Counted from the first letter of the stretch, positions 7,309 through 16,500 are shown. The stretch: 24,269 bases of DNA from Limiplasma sp964504385 (GCA_964504385.1 CAZDEF010000037.1:1-24269), one strand, 5' to 3'. The notes: a model not told the origin generated them from the letters alone. Numbers and translations: made by a program.

Positions 7309-7848
7309 TTATAGCAACTCTATTTTTTCAACAGGAACAATCTGTTGTCCGCGAATATACGCAGCATCGTAGCGTAAGAAGAAAGTTTCCGGATAATATG
7401 TTTTCCCGTTATCCACAGCCCCAAGCATCAAGTAAAAGTCGAAACCGTCATCACGGAAAAGAATCACTTTACTTTTCAGATTTGTGTGCACATAGGTTTT
7501 GTTTCGATCAAACTGCCATACAACACGCTTGGTTTGCAAAAGGCAATCCAAGCGACACAGATTCTCTATACGTTCCCTTGCATCTGTATGATAGTTGACG
7601 CTGTTTTGGAGTGTATACATGTCAATGCTGCCGCTGAGAATCTTTTTATAGATATTCACGGCGCTGTTACATTGCTGAAACTCATAAAGGTCATTCAGCT
7701 TACGAAGCCCTGCCAAATGCACGAAGTTTTGCGGTTTAAAAACAATGCAAACTTGTTCCCCGTTTGCCAGCGTATATTGATACCTGTGTTTACAGATTTC
7801 CCTGTATTCCCCCAAAACAAAAAAACGACACCGCATCAGCAGTGCCAT
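7309..7848 (-). CDS. PBECR4-like phage nuclease-fold protein
   Basis: 179-aa protein. YQYTLANGEQVCIVF leads into KPQNFVHLAGLRKLNDL, then IYKKILSGSID and RERIENLCRLDCLL, ending with YYPETFFLRYD. This order resembles PBECR4, one of the phage-associated Barnase/EndoU/Colicin E5-D/RelE-like RNase-fold families, often encoded in prophages as a stand-alone protein. The start at 7848 is uncertain: AAGGTGA lies about 17 nt upstream and the family usually has slightly more N-terminal sequence; a T7/G5 homopolymer near the start could hide a frameshift. It is AT-rich, lies between the lysis genes and the element end, where lysogenic-conversion genes often sit, and has no obvious antitoxin partner. Activity is inferred. 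Confidence 0.6.
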   Translation of the reverse strand: MALLMRCRFFVLGEYREICKHRYQYTLANGEQVCIVFKPQNFVHLAGLRKLNDLYEFQQCNSAVNIYKKILSGSIDMYTLQNSVNYHTDARERIENLCRLDCLLQTKRVVWQFDRNKTYVHTNLKSKVILFRDDGFDFYLMLGAVDNGKTYYPETFFLRYDAAYIRGQQIVPVEKIELL

Positions 7849-8026
7849 TCATACGCTTTTTCTTTTCACCTTAATGGCTCATTCATGCACGGATAAGCGC
7901 GAACCGCTATGAGGCCTCCGCCAAAGCTCCATGAAGTAACCTTGGCTTCTTAAGCTCATTTGTATGATACGTCAAAAAGATAGAAAAGCGAATGGAAAAG
8001 ATGGCAACAATGGCGAAGATAATAGC
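7849..8026. other. Gene-free stretch before the PBECR4-like gene
   Basis: No supported gene. The minus strand holds a weak promoter-like TTGACG followed 17 nt later by TAAGAA, and a GAGGCCTC palindrome. Either could belong to the leader of the PBECR4-like gene. Confidence 0.35.
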
Positions 8027-8053
8027 AAAAGTGCCGAGGGATTAACCCCCGGC
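8022..8053 (-). terminator. Terminator of the lysis unit, overlapping a stop codon
   Basis: GCCGAGGG (8033-8040) pairs with CCCCCGGC (8046-8053) with one mismatch, loop ATTAA, and on the minus strand a TTTT run follows. The stem includes the last codons and the TAA of the gene at 8042-8362. Confidence 0.65.
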
Positions 8054-8362
8054 CTTTTCGTGTTCCTCCGTCGGCAGCCTAAAAAACTTCACATGTATGT
8101 CGTCCATCACGCCATTTGCCCCCAACGCGTGATACTGCGTCCAGCAGTTTTCAAAATTCTGCCTCGCATAGATCGGCGCGTACCCTCGCTCGCTCCATTT
8201 GTTCCAGTCATCCACCAGCTGCGCGCGCAGCAGCGCCTGCATTCCCTGTTTGATCGCTTCGTTGTTCGCCCGCTGCTCCTTCAGCTGGCCTCCTACCATC
8301 CGGTAAAATGCCACCAGCAGCGTCGGCGCCGACAGCAGGCAAAGCCATTGGTATGTATTCAC
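8042..8362 (-). CDS. Phage lysis-module membrane protein
   Basis: 106-aa protein starting with GTG at 8362 behind GGGGGGAAGG. An N-terminal membrane helix (WLCLLSAPTLLVAFYRMV) is followed by a basic helical part (EQRANNEAIKQGMQALLRAQL) and a conserved C-terminal stretch ENCWTQYHALGANGVMDDI. Proteins with this YHALGANGVMDD ending are common beside holin and endolysin genes of clostridial phages, but I know of no proven role. It is the last gene of the lysis cassette, 21 nt after the endolysin stop; an accessory holin or regulator of lysis is a guess. Confidence 0.7.
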   Translation of the reverse strand: MNTYQWLCLLSAPTLLVAFYRMVGGQLKEQRANNEAIKQGMQALLRAQLVDDWNKWSERGYAPIYARQNFENCWTQYHALGANGVMDDIHVKFFRLPTEEHEKAGG

Positions 8363-8383
8363 AGCCCTTCCCCCCTTCCTTCA

Positions 8384-9184
8384 CTACTTCAGCAGCGCCG
8401 TCCATGTGGCCTTTCCCACAATGCCGTCCACCGTCAGCCCCTTCAGCTTCTGATATTCCCGCACTGCCGCCAGTGTTTTTCGGCCCATGATCCCGTCCGC
8501 GCTTCCACAGTCGCATCCGTTTTCATTCAGTAGCCATTGCAGCACCTGCACCTGTGTGCCGCTGTCACCCTTGCGAATGGTTTTCATCGTTACCCCGTTT
8601 TCAACCGCTGCCGGGCTTTCCTGCTTGCTTTCGGCTGGGGTGGATGGAATGCCAGCCCCCTCGCTCAAAACGCCCGGAAGCGCCGCCCAATGTGTCCACG
8701 AACGGTTCTTCACCACCGTCTTTACCACACCGTATGCAGCCGAACGCGCCTCCACAGCCATCCCGCTGCCCACAGCCACCCCCGTATGGGTCATGGTCCC
8801 CTCGCCGTTGGCGTGATAGAGGATCACCCCCGGCTCGTCCGGAAATGTGTCCATGGTTCCCTTCTGCTCCCACACACCGCTTTTCCATTGGCTGTTGGCC
8901 CCGCTCACCAGCTCTTTTCCACCGGCCTTGCAGGCGTAGCGGGTCAGCTGCGCGCAGTCGTATGCCTGTTTGCCGTTGTACCGGCATCCGCTGCACATGG
9001 TTTTCTGCCCGCTTAGCACCTGACAGTATCGGTAAATGTTGCTTTTCTGCGCTGGATACGCCTCCGCCCGTTCCCTTCGAAAATCGGGCGTGCACAACTT
9101 TTCACCATATCCGCCCCAGATGTACGCACAGCCAATTTTGCTTTCGGCATATTCGGCAATCTTTTGGCCTTTAGTAGTTGCCAT
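8384..9184 (-). CDS. Phage endolysin: NlpC/P60-type peptidase with peptidoglycan-binding domain
   Basis: 266-aa endolysin. The N-terminal 150 residues form an NlpC/P60 (CHAP-like) cysteine peptidase: GCAYIWGGYGEKL, catalytic C77 in AYDCAQLTRY and H123 in MTHTGVAVG. After a Ser/Pro/Glu linker (about 165-200), a PG_binding_1 domain spans about 203-264 with GDSGTQVQVLQWLL, DGIMGRKTLAAVREYQ and DGIVGKATW. It would cut stem or cross-bridge peptides at the end of the lytic cycle. The chosen start ATG 9184 overlaps the holin stop by 14 nt, a translationally coupled arrangement. An extra CSGC motif in the catalytic domain is unexplained. Confidence 0.9.
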   Translation of the reverse strand: MATTKGQKIAEYAESKIGCAYIWGGYGEKLCTPDFRRERAEAYPAQKSNIYRYCQVLSGQKTMCSGCRYNGKQAYDCAQLTRYACKAGGKELVSGANSQWKSGVWEQKGTMDTFPDEPGVILYHANGEGTMTHTGVAVGSGMAVEARSAAYGVVKTVVKNRSWTHWAALPGVLSEGAGIPSTPAESKQESPAAVENGVTMKTIRKGDSGTQVQVLQWLLNENGCDCGSADGIMGRKTLAAVREYQKLKGLTVDGIVGKATWTALLK

Positions 9185-9434
9185 CCGGTTCCATCCCTTC
9201 GGCGTTTTCATCATCAATGTCCGGGATGATCACCGTATCAGACGCAGCGGATTTTGCATCCACCAGTCCTTCGGCAATGATGTATGCCATCATACCAGCG
9301 CCCGCCATGATGAGCGCAACCACCTGCGTTACCTGGTCTTCCGCATAGCCGAAAGCCACCATCAGCATACCCACAAATTCAGACACCGCCACCCACAGCT
9401 TGCGGGAAGTCAGCTTTTTCTTCCAGTCAATCAT
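9171..9434 (-). CDS. Phage holin
   Basis: 87-aa protein with a basic start MIDWKKKLTSRKLW, two hydrophobic segments (VAVSEFVGMLMVAFGY and QVVALIMAGAGMMAYIIAEG) and an acidic tail. This matches the small two-helix clostridial phage holins beginning WKKKLTSRKLW. It makes the membrane holes that release or activate the endolysin. ATG 9434 is chosen because AAAGGAGAAATGG precedes it; the longer frame to 9665 runs through a terminator and is not credible. The gene is first in the lysis unit, preceded by the late-promoter-like element at 9487-9521. Confidence 0.85.
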   Translation of the reverse strand: MIDWKKKLTSRKLWVAVSEFVGMLMVAFGYAEDQVTQVVALIMAGAGMMAYIIAEGLVDAKSAASDTVIIPDIDDENAEGMEPDGNY

Positions 9435-9486
9435 CTTTCCATTTCTCCTTTCGTTTTCCCGGCGTTGTCCTCCGCCTTTCATCCCC

Positions 9487-9521
9487 AGCATACCAGCCCA
9501 CGCTGGTGCATTTCTCCCGCT
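9487..9521 (-). promoter_or_regulatory. Putative prophage late promoter of the lysis unit
   Basis: Minus strand: AGCGGGAGAAAT (9521-9510), 17 nt, TATGCT (9492-9487) with upstream TGG, then GGGGATGAA. The same pair of elements precedes the virion-type gene at 21954. No TTGACA-type -35 is present. Confidence 0.55.
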
Positions 9522-9538
9522 GGAGCCAAAAAGCGCAC

Positions 9539-9564
9539 AAAAAAGAACGCGATTGCTCGCGTCC
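9539..9564 (-). terminator. Terminator of the DUF3800 gene
   Basis: On the minus strand GGACGCGA-GCAA-TCGCGTTC (9564-9545) is followed by TTTTTT (9544-9539). It lies 16 nt after the DUF3800 stop and just before the lysis promoter element. Confidence 0.8.
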
Positions 9565-9579
9565 TGATTGACTGAACGA

Positions 9580-10272
9580 TTAAGGAAGCCGAATGACATG
9601 CATATTCGTTGTGGACGAAGAATAGTTTTCATCATGACGCGCAAGAAAATAAATGTGATTTGCAACTATGTCTGCCGCCCTGACCAATGTGGTTGCATTC
9701 GAATTGCAATAATCAAGCGAAACCGATATCATCTTCGGGAAAATAGGGGCATAAAAATGGCTCCAGTTGTAGTTGTATGTCCCATTCTTAAATTCTTGCT
9801 CAAGGCTTTCCCGCAACTCATATCTGCCATTTGTAGCAGTTGTATGCTCATCAACGAAGAAGTACATATTCTCTACTTCATCAGGATCTATGTCCTCTGT
9901 TTCGATTAGATGCTCTAAGCACCGTTTAACAGCGATCTTGTATACATAATCCAGAAACCTCTGCTTATCTTTTTTAGACCGCCAAACGCTCTCTATCACT
10001 TTCGTTTCATCAACAACAACACCAAAACGAATCTGATTGTTCAAAGAACGGAACAGTTTGCCTTTTTGAGCGTTAGTGATGTTTGATGCCTTCACTTCCT
10101 GACTTGACATCATACCAGCGCTATTCCTTATATCTTTTTCGGCTTTGGAATATTTTCGCGCGCATAGATCACGCGATTCTTTGTCAAGAAAAACAAGACC
10201 GCCGAACACAAAGTACCGATTGTGTTTTCGATCAAATACACCAGATTCATCCGAATAAACGAAAATATTCAC
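9580..10272 (-). CDS. DUF3800 (RNase H-like fold) protein
   Basis: 230-aa protein. The beginning IFVYSDESG (D8, E9, S10, G11) and YFVFGGLVF are hallmarks of DUF3800. YFFVDEH (D141, E142) and LVRAADIVANHIY (D191) supply the later acidic residues, consistent with an RNase H-like metal site. GTG 10272 has AGAGGGA 5 nt upstream. Its base composition is AT-richer than the flanking structural genes and it has its own terminator, so it is an inserted accessory gene. Upstream are a consensus promoter and a folded RNA with a terminator ending 17 nt before the GTG. DUF3800 proteins are widespread in prophages and near defence genes; the activity is not established to my knowledge. Confidence 0.85.
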   Translation of the reverse strand: MNIFVYSDESGVFDRKHNRYFVFGGLVFLDKESRDLCARKYSKAEKDIRNSAGMMSSQEVKASNITNAQKGKLFRSLNNQIRFGVVVDETKVIESVWRSKKDKQRFLDYVYKIAVKRCLEHLIETEDIDPDEVENMYFFVDEHTTATNGRYELRESLEQEFKNGTYNYNWSHFYAPIFPKMISVSLDYCNSNATTLVRAADIVANHIYFLARHDENYSSSTTNMHVIRLP

Positions 10273-10289
10273 AAAAATCCCTCTTATGT

Positions 10290-10311
10290 AAAAAAGCCGC
10301 TTTTCAGCGGC
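10290..10311 (-). terminator. Intrinsic terminator at the end of the DUF3800-associated RNA
   Basis: GCCGCT (10311-10306), GAAA tetraloop, AGCGGC (10301-10296), then TTTTTT (10295-10290). It separates the RNA from the DUF3800 start, so translation requires read-through. Confidence 0.85.
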
Positions 10312-10387
10312 CCCGTATCCGGCGATAGCACATATCGCTTAAACTTCCGTTCGGTTTTACGGGTATACAGCGGACACAATTCCCTGC
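10290..10387 (-). ncRNA. Structured RNA upstream of the DUF3800 gene
   Basis: Transcript predicted from about 10387 to 10290 on the minus strand, roughly 98 nt. CCCGTA (10363-10358) pairs with TACGGG (10317-10312), closing a multibranch. Inside it lie AAAC/GTTT (10357-10354 with 10344-10341) and the perfect hairpin GCGATA-TGTGC-TATCGC (10338-10322). Immediately after comes a terminator hairpin with a GAAA loop and six Ts. An alternative pairing GTATACC (10368-10362) with GGATAC (10320-10315, one bulge) competes with the closing stem, suggesting a switch. RNA motifs named after DUF3800 have been reported from comparative genomics; whether this belongs to one is untested. Confidence 0.6.
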
Positions 10388-10393
10388 ACAGAT

Positions 10394-10423
10394 ATAATAC
10401 TCTCGTTGCAGCCAAATTGTCAA
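10394..10423 (-). promoter_or_regulatory. Strong SigA-type promoter for the structured RNA / DUF3800 gene
   Basis: Minus-strand TTGACA (10423-10418), 18-nt spacer, TATTAT (10399-10394). It is the best canonical promoter in the prophage part and would be active in the lysogen without phage factors. Confidence 0.7.
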
Positions 10424-10467
10424 TAGAAAAACTAACCATCATGAAAAACTTTCCCAAATGCACACGT

Positions 10468-10494
10468 AAAGGGGACAGGCAGCTGCCCATCCCC
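10468..10494 (-). terminator. Hairpin after the giant gene
   Basis: GGGGA (10471-10475) pairs with TCCCC (10490-10494) and GGC with GCC inside around AGCT; the minus strand continues TTTA. It is 9 nt past the giant gene's stop; the T-run is short, so it may be a weak terminator. Confidence 0.5.
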
Positions 10495-10502
10495 CTCCAT
10501 TC

Positions 10503-13500
10503 TCACTTCCCCCACCCTTCAAACGTGCTCTCCGTGTACATCGCGTCCCCGCTCTTGTACTTCAGGCCCAGTCCCATCAGCACTTCCTTGATTCGCTTCG
10601 CCGCCTGACGGTCGCCCTTCTTCATCGCCTGCTTGTACAGCTCGGCGTACCGGCCATCCAGCGTCCGCTTGATGCTGTAGTCATCCGCCCCGCTGGCCCT
10701 TAGCTTCGTCACGGCCCTTTTGGCGCTCGCCGCGTCGTACCCGTCCACAGCGGTCTTCAGGTCCTCTCGGTAGCTCTCCACTACCCAGCCGTCCATGTCC
10801 TCGTCCGTCACGCCCAGCAGCTCCTGCATCACACTGCCCAGCCTGTTGGCTTGGCTGGTGTTTCCACTCTTCACTGCCTTCAGGTAGTCCGGCTTCACTT
10901 CCTTCAGCACGTTGCTGCGCACGGTCTTCTGCGAGTCCTTGGCGGTGCTGTCCGCCACCAGTTCGCTGATCATCGCCCTTGCGTCTGCCACGCTCACCGT
11001 TCCGCTGGCAGCTCCGCGCACTGCGCCCGCCGCATCCTTGGTGGTGTACAGCTGCACCTTCAGCGCCTTGTCCGTCTCCACAGGGGCCTCTTCCTTCGGC
11101 GTTACCTTGTTGCCATATACGCTCACCGCCTTGTCCACCACTTCGTTCAGCCGTTCTTTGTCCAGCACGTCCGCTTCAGCCAGCTCGTCTACCAGCTCCA
11201 TGCGCAGCCGGTTCACTTCGTTCGCCTTTCCGGCGCTCTTGGCCTCCCATGCCTGCGCAATCCGCTCGTCATCCTCCGCCAGCAGCTTGCCCAGTGCCGC
11301 GTCAATGTCCGCGTTGCTCTTCGGGCTCTCTTCGTCCGCCTTCAGCTTGGCTTCAATTCGGTTCCACTTCTTTTGGTTCCCATCCAGCAGCGCGTCGTAC
11401 AGGTTGCCGTAGGCAATGCTCGCCGTGGCCGTCTCCGTCTTCAGGGATAGCGGCTTGCCGCCCAGCGCCATGCTTGCCGTGTTGTAGATGGATGCCAGAT
11501 CGCGCACCGCGTTTTCCACCGGCACGCCCGTCGCCGCACTCACTGCCGATGCCACAGACCGTATCCACTTGTAGGCGCTCCAGTCGCTCTTCTTGCCATC
11601 CGTCAGCTGGTTGGCGATCTGTATCACCTTTTCCACCGCCTGCAGATCCATCCGGCTCGGGTCGTATCCCTGCAGCATGTCCAGCACGTCGCCCACCAGC
11701 GGCAGCAGTCCCAGCGGGTTCAGTCCGCCTATCAGGTTGCTGCTCATGCCTTCCTTCAGGTAGTCCCCGACGGTTTTCGCCTCGCTGTAGTCGCCCAGCA
11801 GCGCCTGCATGAACTTCTCCAGCCATTCTTCGTCCTCGTCGTCATCCCGCACAGCGTCCCACACGCTCTGCGCCACAGCGTTCAGCACCGTGTTGGCTGC
11901 ATATACCAGCAGCGTCCTGCCCACCTTCGCGCGGGCCGCCGGGTCTTTGCGGTTTTCCGCCCATCCGGCAATGGAGGAATACAGCATGTTGTACGTCTTC
12001 GCCGCCTCGCTCTGGAATGCCGTCATCATCTGCGCACCGTAGTTTTTGCTGCGCATCAGCTGGCTTCGGTGCAGCGGCGTGTCCACCACCTGCGTGTAGT
12101 CGATGATCTCACTCAGCCGCTTGCCCACCGCCTCGTAGAAGGCTTCGCCCTTCAGCTCAGGCCGCAGGTCGCGCGTCTCCGCTTCGCATGCGCGCCATAG
12201 CGCGCCCCATGTCACCTCGTCCATTTTCCCGGCCAGCCACATGCTTCTTTCCGTCAGCTCGCTCCGCAGTCCACTTCCGCCAAACAGTATATCCCGCAGC
12301 CCCCTGCCGATGTGCGTCTCGTAAAATCCCATGCTCTTCCACTTGGCGATCGGGCAGTACTTCTGCGCCAGTTCCGTGGCTTTGCTCATCTGCTTGCCGC
12401 TCAGCGTCAGCCCTGCCGCTATGTACTTGGGACTCATCATCTCCGCCGCTCGGGCAATTGCCGTCGGCTGCTGTATCGCTACGCGCATGTTCGCGCCCAC
12501 GCTGGAGCTCTTGCTCCGCTGCGTCATGCTCTCCAGCATCCCGGTCAAATACCCCGCCTTGTTCTGCCCGTTCAGGTCGCGGATCAGCGTGGTTATGTAG
12601 TCCCTCCCCTTCGCTCCGTACTTGCGTTCCAGCATAGTCTTCACGCTGCTTCCGTCTGCGCCCCGGTAGTTGTACCAGCGCAGCATGTCAGCCACCGGCG
12701 CTGCAAAAGCGTGATAGGTGCTCATGTTGTCCACATGCCTGCTGAATGTGTCGAATATGTCGCCAATCTGCAGCGCGTTGCTCGCGTTCTCCTTCAGGCT
12801 CTTGGTCATCCCCATGTTCTGTATGGCGTACAGGTTCTCCGTCTGCCCTGCCTCGGTCTGCAGGGTCTGCGTAGTGTTCTTGTCCACCGTGATCGGGTAG
12901 TAGTTCTTTTCCCCAAACTTGCGGTAGCCGTACAGCACCATGCTCGTCTCGTTGCCCCACATTGCACATTCACGCGCCATAAACTGCTGCAGCGCGTCTG
13001 CCACGTTTCGCTCCTGTTCGCTCAGTGTCCCGATGATCCGCGCCACATCCGCTTCCGTCACTCGCACTGGCTCCGCCGCGCTTTCCGTGCGCATGCCGCC
13101 GCCCAGCAGGTGCATTCGCGCCTGTTCACGCTTGCTCAGGCAGTACAGCTCCATCACCTGCGCCTTGGTCAGCTCCACTCGCTGTCCATTGCTTACCTCG
13201 TAGGTGCTCTTCTTCGCCTTCCGGCCCTTCACAGCGTCCTTGCCCAGCCCCTTCATGTGCTCCTGCACATAATCCTCGGCCTGTGCCACGCACTGCACCT
13301 TCCGATCGAATCCGTCACGCACGTTCTGGTATACCTCGCGCCCTGTCGCACCCAACCGGTCAAAGAAGCGGAAGCTGTCCAGCATGCCGTTGTTCACCAG
13401 TTCGTCTACCATCCCAAGGAATCCCGTCCGCTGCTTCTTGTCCCTTCGCCCTCTCATCTCCTCCATGCTCTGCTGCGCTACCTGCGTAGTGCTCACTCGC

Positions 13501-16500
13501 TTCTTCATGGCAAACATCTGGTCTGCCATCGTCACAATGTGCCCCACTGCCTTCACCATGTCGCGCATATCGCGCATCTGGTCGGCGTTCATCTCGCTCA
13601 TGCTGCCCAGCCCGCGCACTTCTTCCGTCAGCGTCGCCACGTCCTCCAGCAGGTCCGCGTCGATCAGGTACTGTTTCCCGCTCCCGCCTTCGGTCTCTGC
13701 TTTCGCCTTGCGCAGCTTTTCGCCCAGCTTGCCTATTCTTTCGCTCAGGCTCCGCGTCGTCTGGTTCTTTCCACCCAGCTCCAGCCCCTGCAGGAATTCC
13801 GCCACCGCTTCGTCCAGCCCGGCCTGCACATGCTTCTTGTCCGTCGGCTTCTCCAGCTTCTTCAGCAGCTCGCCCGCCATCCGGCTGATCTGCGTGCGGT
13901 ATCTCTGCTTGCGGTTGGTCTCCTTCGCGTTTGCGCGGTACGCCTCGCGCCATGCTTTGTTCTTGCGCATCATCGCCTCGCGGTACGCCGCCATTTCTTC
14001 TCTGCTGCGCTGCATTTCGTCGCCCACAGCGTCCAGCGTCTCCCAGCGCTGCCGTTCCACCTGCTGCTGTGCCTGCTGCCGCGCTTCCTCCACTTGTGCC
14101 TTGGCGCGCTTCTCCGCGTCGGCCTCCGCTTCCAAGCGGTCCAGCCTGCGCTGACGCTCCGCATCGCTCTGCATCTGCGCTTTCTCCAGCTCCATGTCCG
14201 CCTTTACCTTGGCCATAGCCTCGTCAAACGCCGCCTTGTGCTCCTTGGCAAATCGCTGCGTCATCTGCCGGTACTGCTTCAGGTCCACCGCCAGCTTCTG
14301 CTGCTCCTTGGCTGCCGCCTGCACGCCGCTCAGGCTCAGGTATGCGTTGTTCATCTCACCGGTCAGCCACTGTGCAGCCTCCATGGCGTTCAGTCCGCTG
14401 TTGTTCATGTACACCGGGGCCATCTGGTCTGCCGCATCCAGCAGCAGCGCCGCCATTTCTGCTTCGCCCGCATCCTTCGGGAACATCTGCGCGTCCATCG
14501 CGTTCAGCTCGCTCCACAGCGTGTCCAGCCGCGTGCCTTCGTTGCTGATCCGCACCTTGCCAAACAGCATTCTCCGGTATGTGCCCACGTTGCCCGTCAG
14601 GCCCGCCGCTTCCTTCCGCTGTGCCTCCGTCAGCTGCACCTTCGTCTTGCGCAGGTACTCGCGGATCGGCGCCATCCGCTCCTCATGCTCCATGTCCAGC
14701 GTCTGGCTCGTCGCCATCACTTCTTCTGCCAGCGCGTTCAGCTCGCTGTCCACCGCGTCCATGCTCGTGTTCTGCCCGCCGCGCTCCACATAGTCGTATA
14801 TGTGCTTCAGCCGCCCGGCCAGCTCGTCGGTGTCCATCGTGCTCTGTGCCGCCGTCTTCACCTTCCGCGCCATGCGCGCGGCTTCCTTGTCGGTCATCCG
14901 GTGCGCGCTCGTCAGGTGGAACAGGCTCTCCAGCGTGGTCAGCCCTTCCTGTACCGTCTCGTCCGTTTCCTTCAGGCTGAATTTCGCACGCCCGCTGTAA
15001 TACCCTTGGGCATTGCGCTCCGCGTCAAAGTGTGCAAGCACATCTTCGCTCAAAAGGCTCTGATGCGTTTCATTGACAATTTCCAAAAAATCGGCTATAC
15101 TGATCGCACTGGAACGTGTGGTAGATGTAAGGCCCTGCTCTTCAGCAGTGCTGGCAGTCTGGATCGTTAGATCGACCGCGTTCCTTTTTCGTGTGTTCAA
15201 AGCATGCAGTGTATCGTATACATCCATTCCAACTACATCTCCACTACGCGGTTCATGCGTTTCGTTGACAATTCTCAAAGAATCGTCTATACTGATCGCA
15301 CTGGAACGTGTGGAAGAGTTTTTGCTCTGGGTCTTATGATCGCCCACGTTCCATTTTCTTGTATTCATAGCGTGAAGCGTATCATATGTCTCCAGACCCA
15401 CTACATCTCCATTGCGCTGTTCAACAGTCAGCACTGCAACCTGCACTGATTTGTTGGAAGCGTCTCGCATAAAAGCTGCCATCGCATATGTGCCATCGGC
15501 GGCTTTTGCTGTGTTGTAAAGTGCGTTGATAGGCACAGCATTTTTCATCAACTCGCCAGCTTTCGCAAATGCTCGTGCATTTGCATTTTGTGCTGCGTGG
15601 TTTCTTCCCCCAAGGCCATGTCGAATTGCACTTGTTGTAAGACGAATGTTTCTTCCTGTATAAGCATTTTGAACAAGAAGCAAATCGCCATTCATATGTC
15701 CGTTTTCCCTTCCGTTTGCAAGTGCCAGATTGATAACTAATTCTTCTGATACATTGCCGCCATCTCTCACAGCGTTAATATCAGCCATTTCCGTTACCCG
15801 CATATCCGGCAGCGCCGTCATGAAGTCATAATCATACAGGCTCTTGTCATTCGCAAGGTCTTTCCCGTCATACTTCTCCGCTGCTTCCTTCAAGCTGAAT
15901 TTCACATTCGGATTGTCAGGATCAAACAGGCCAACGTTATCCGTAGCGCTCTTGATCTGCTTGGAATCAAACACCACCGTTTCGGTCGGCGTGATGATAC
16001 CATCGTAGCTGGTGCCATTCACCTCGTTGAATAGCTCAATAGCAGCCACAAAGTCGCCTATCGCCACCGCGTTGATGTCCTGCAGCGCGTCAAAGTCGCT
16101 CTTGCCCTTCAGCCCTTTCAACACGCTTTCCACGGTCGCGCCGTAGCCATAGTTGTCCAGCCCGTAGTCCTCGTTCGCCTCCACTTCCTGCAAGAAGGCG
16201 CGAATCTGGCTTTCGGAAATTCGCTTCGTTCCGCTGCTGGCGTTCAGTGGTTTTTCAATGCGCAAGTAGTAGCTTCGGGCATCCCCGTACTGCTTCGCAT
16301 GCGCCTCGCTGTCAGTAAAGTAGAATCCACGTCCATACAGGTTGCTGGCTTTGCTCTTTTTACGGTCGAAAATGTCAATATCTTCGCCGCCACCCCTGTA
16401 CATTACCTTGGGAGTTCCGTCTGCATTTACAACCTTGCTTTTGCCAAACCAATACCTAAACTGTTTTGTATCGGTCTGAGCAATATTTTCACTATTGACT

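Noticed and set aside
7409..7417. Perfect TTATCCACA DnaA-box sequence
   Set aside because: A single copy inside the PBECR4-like coding region; no cluster or AT-rich unwinding element, so not an origin.
9435..9665. Extension of the holin frame to a start at 9665
   Set aside because: It crosses the DUF3800 terminator and the 3' end of the DUF3800 gene; ATG 9434 with AAAGGAG is clearly better.
15063..15410. Possible insertion sequence inside the giant gene
   Set aside because: The repeat keeps frame, has no transposase or terminal inverted repeats, and matches an internal domain duplication.
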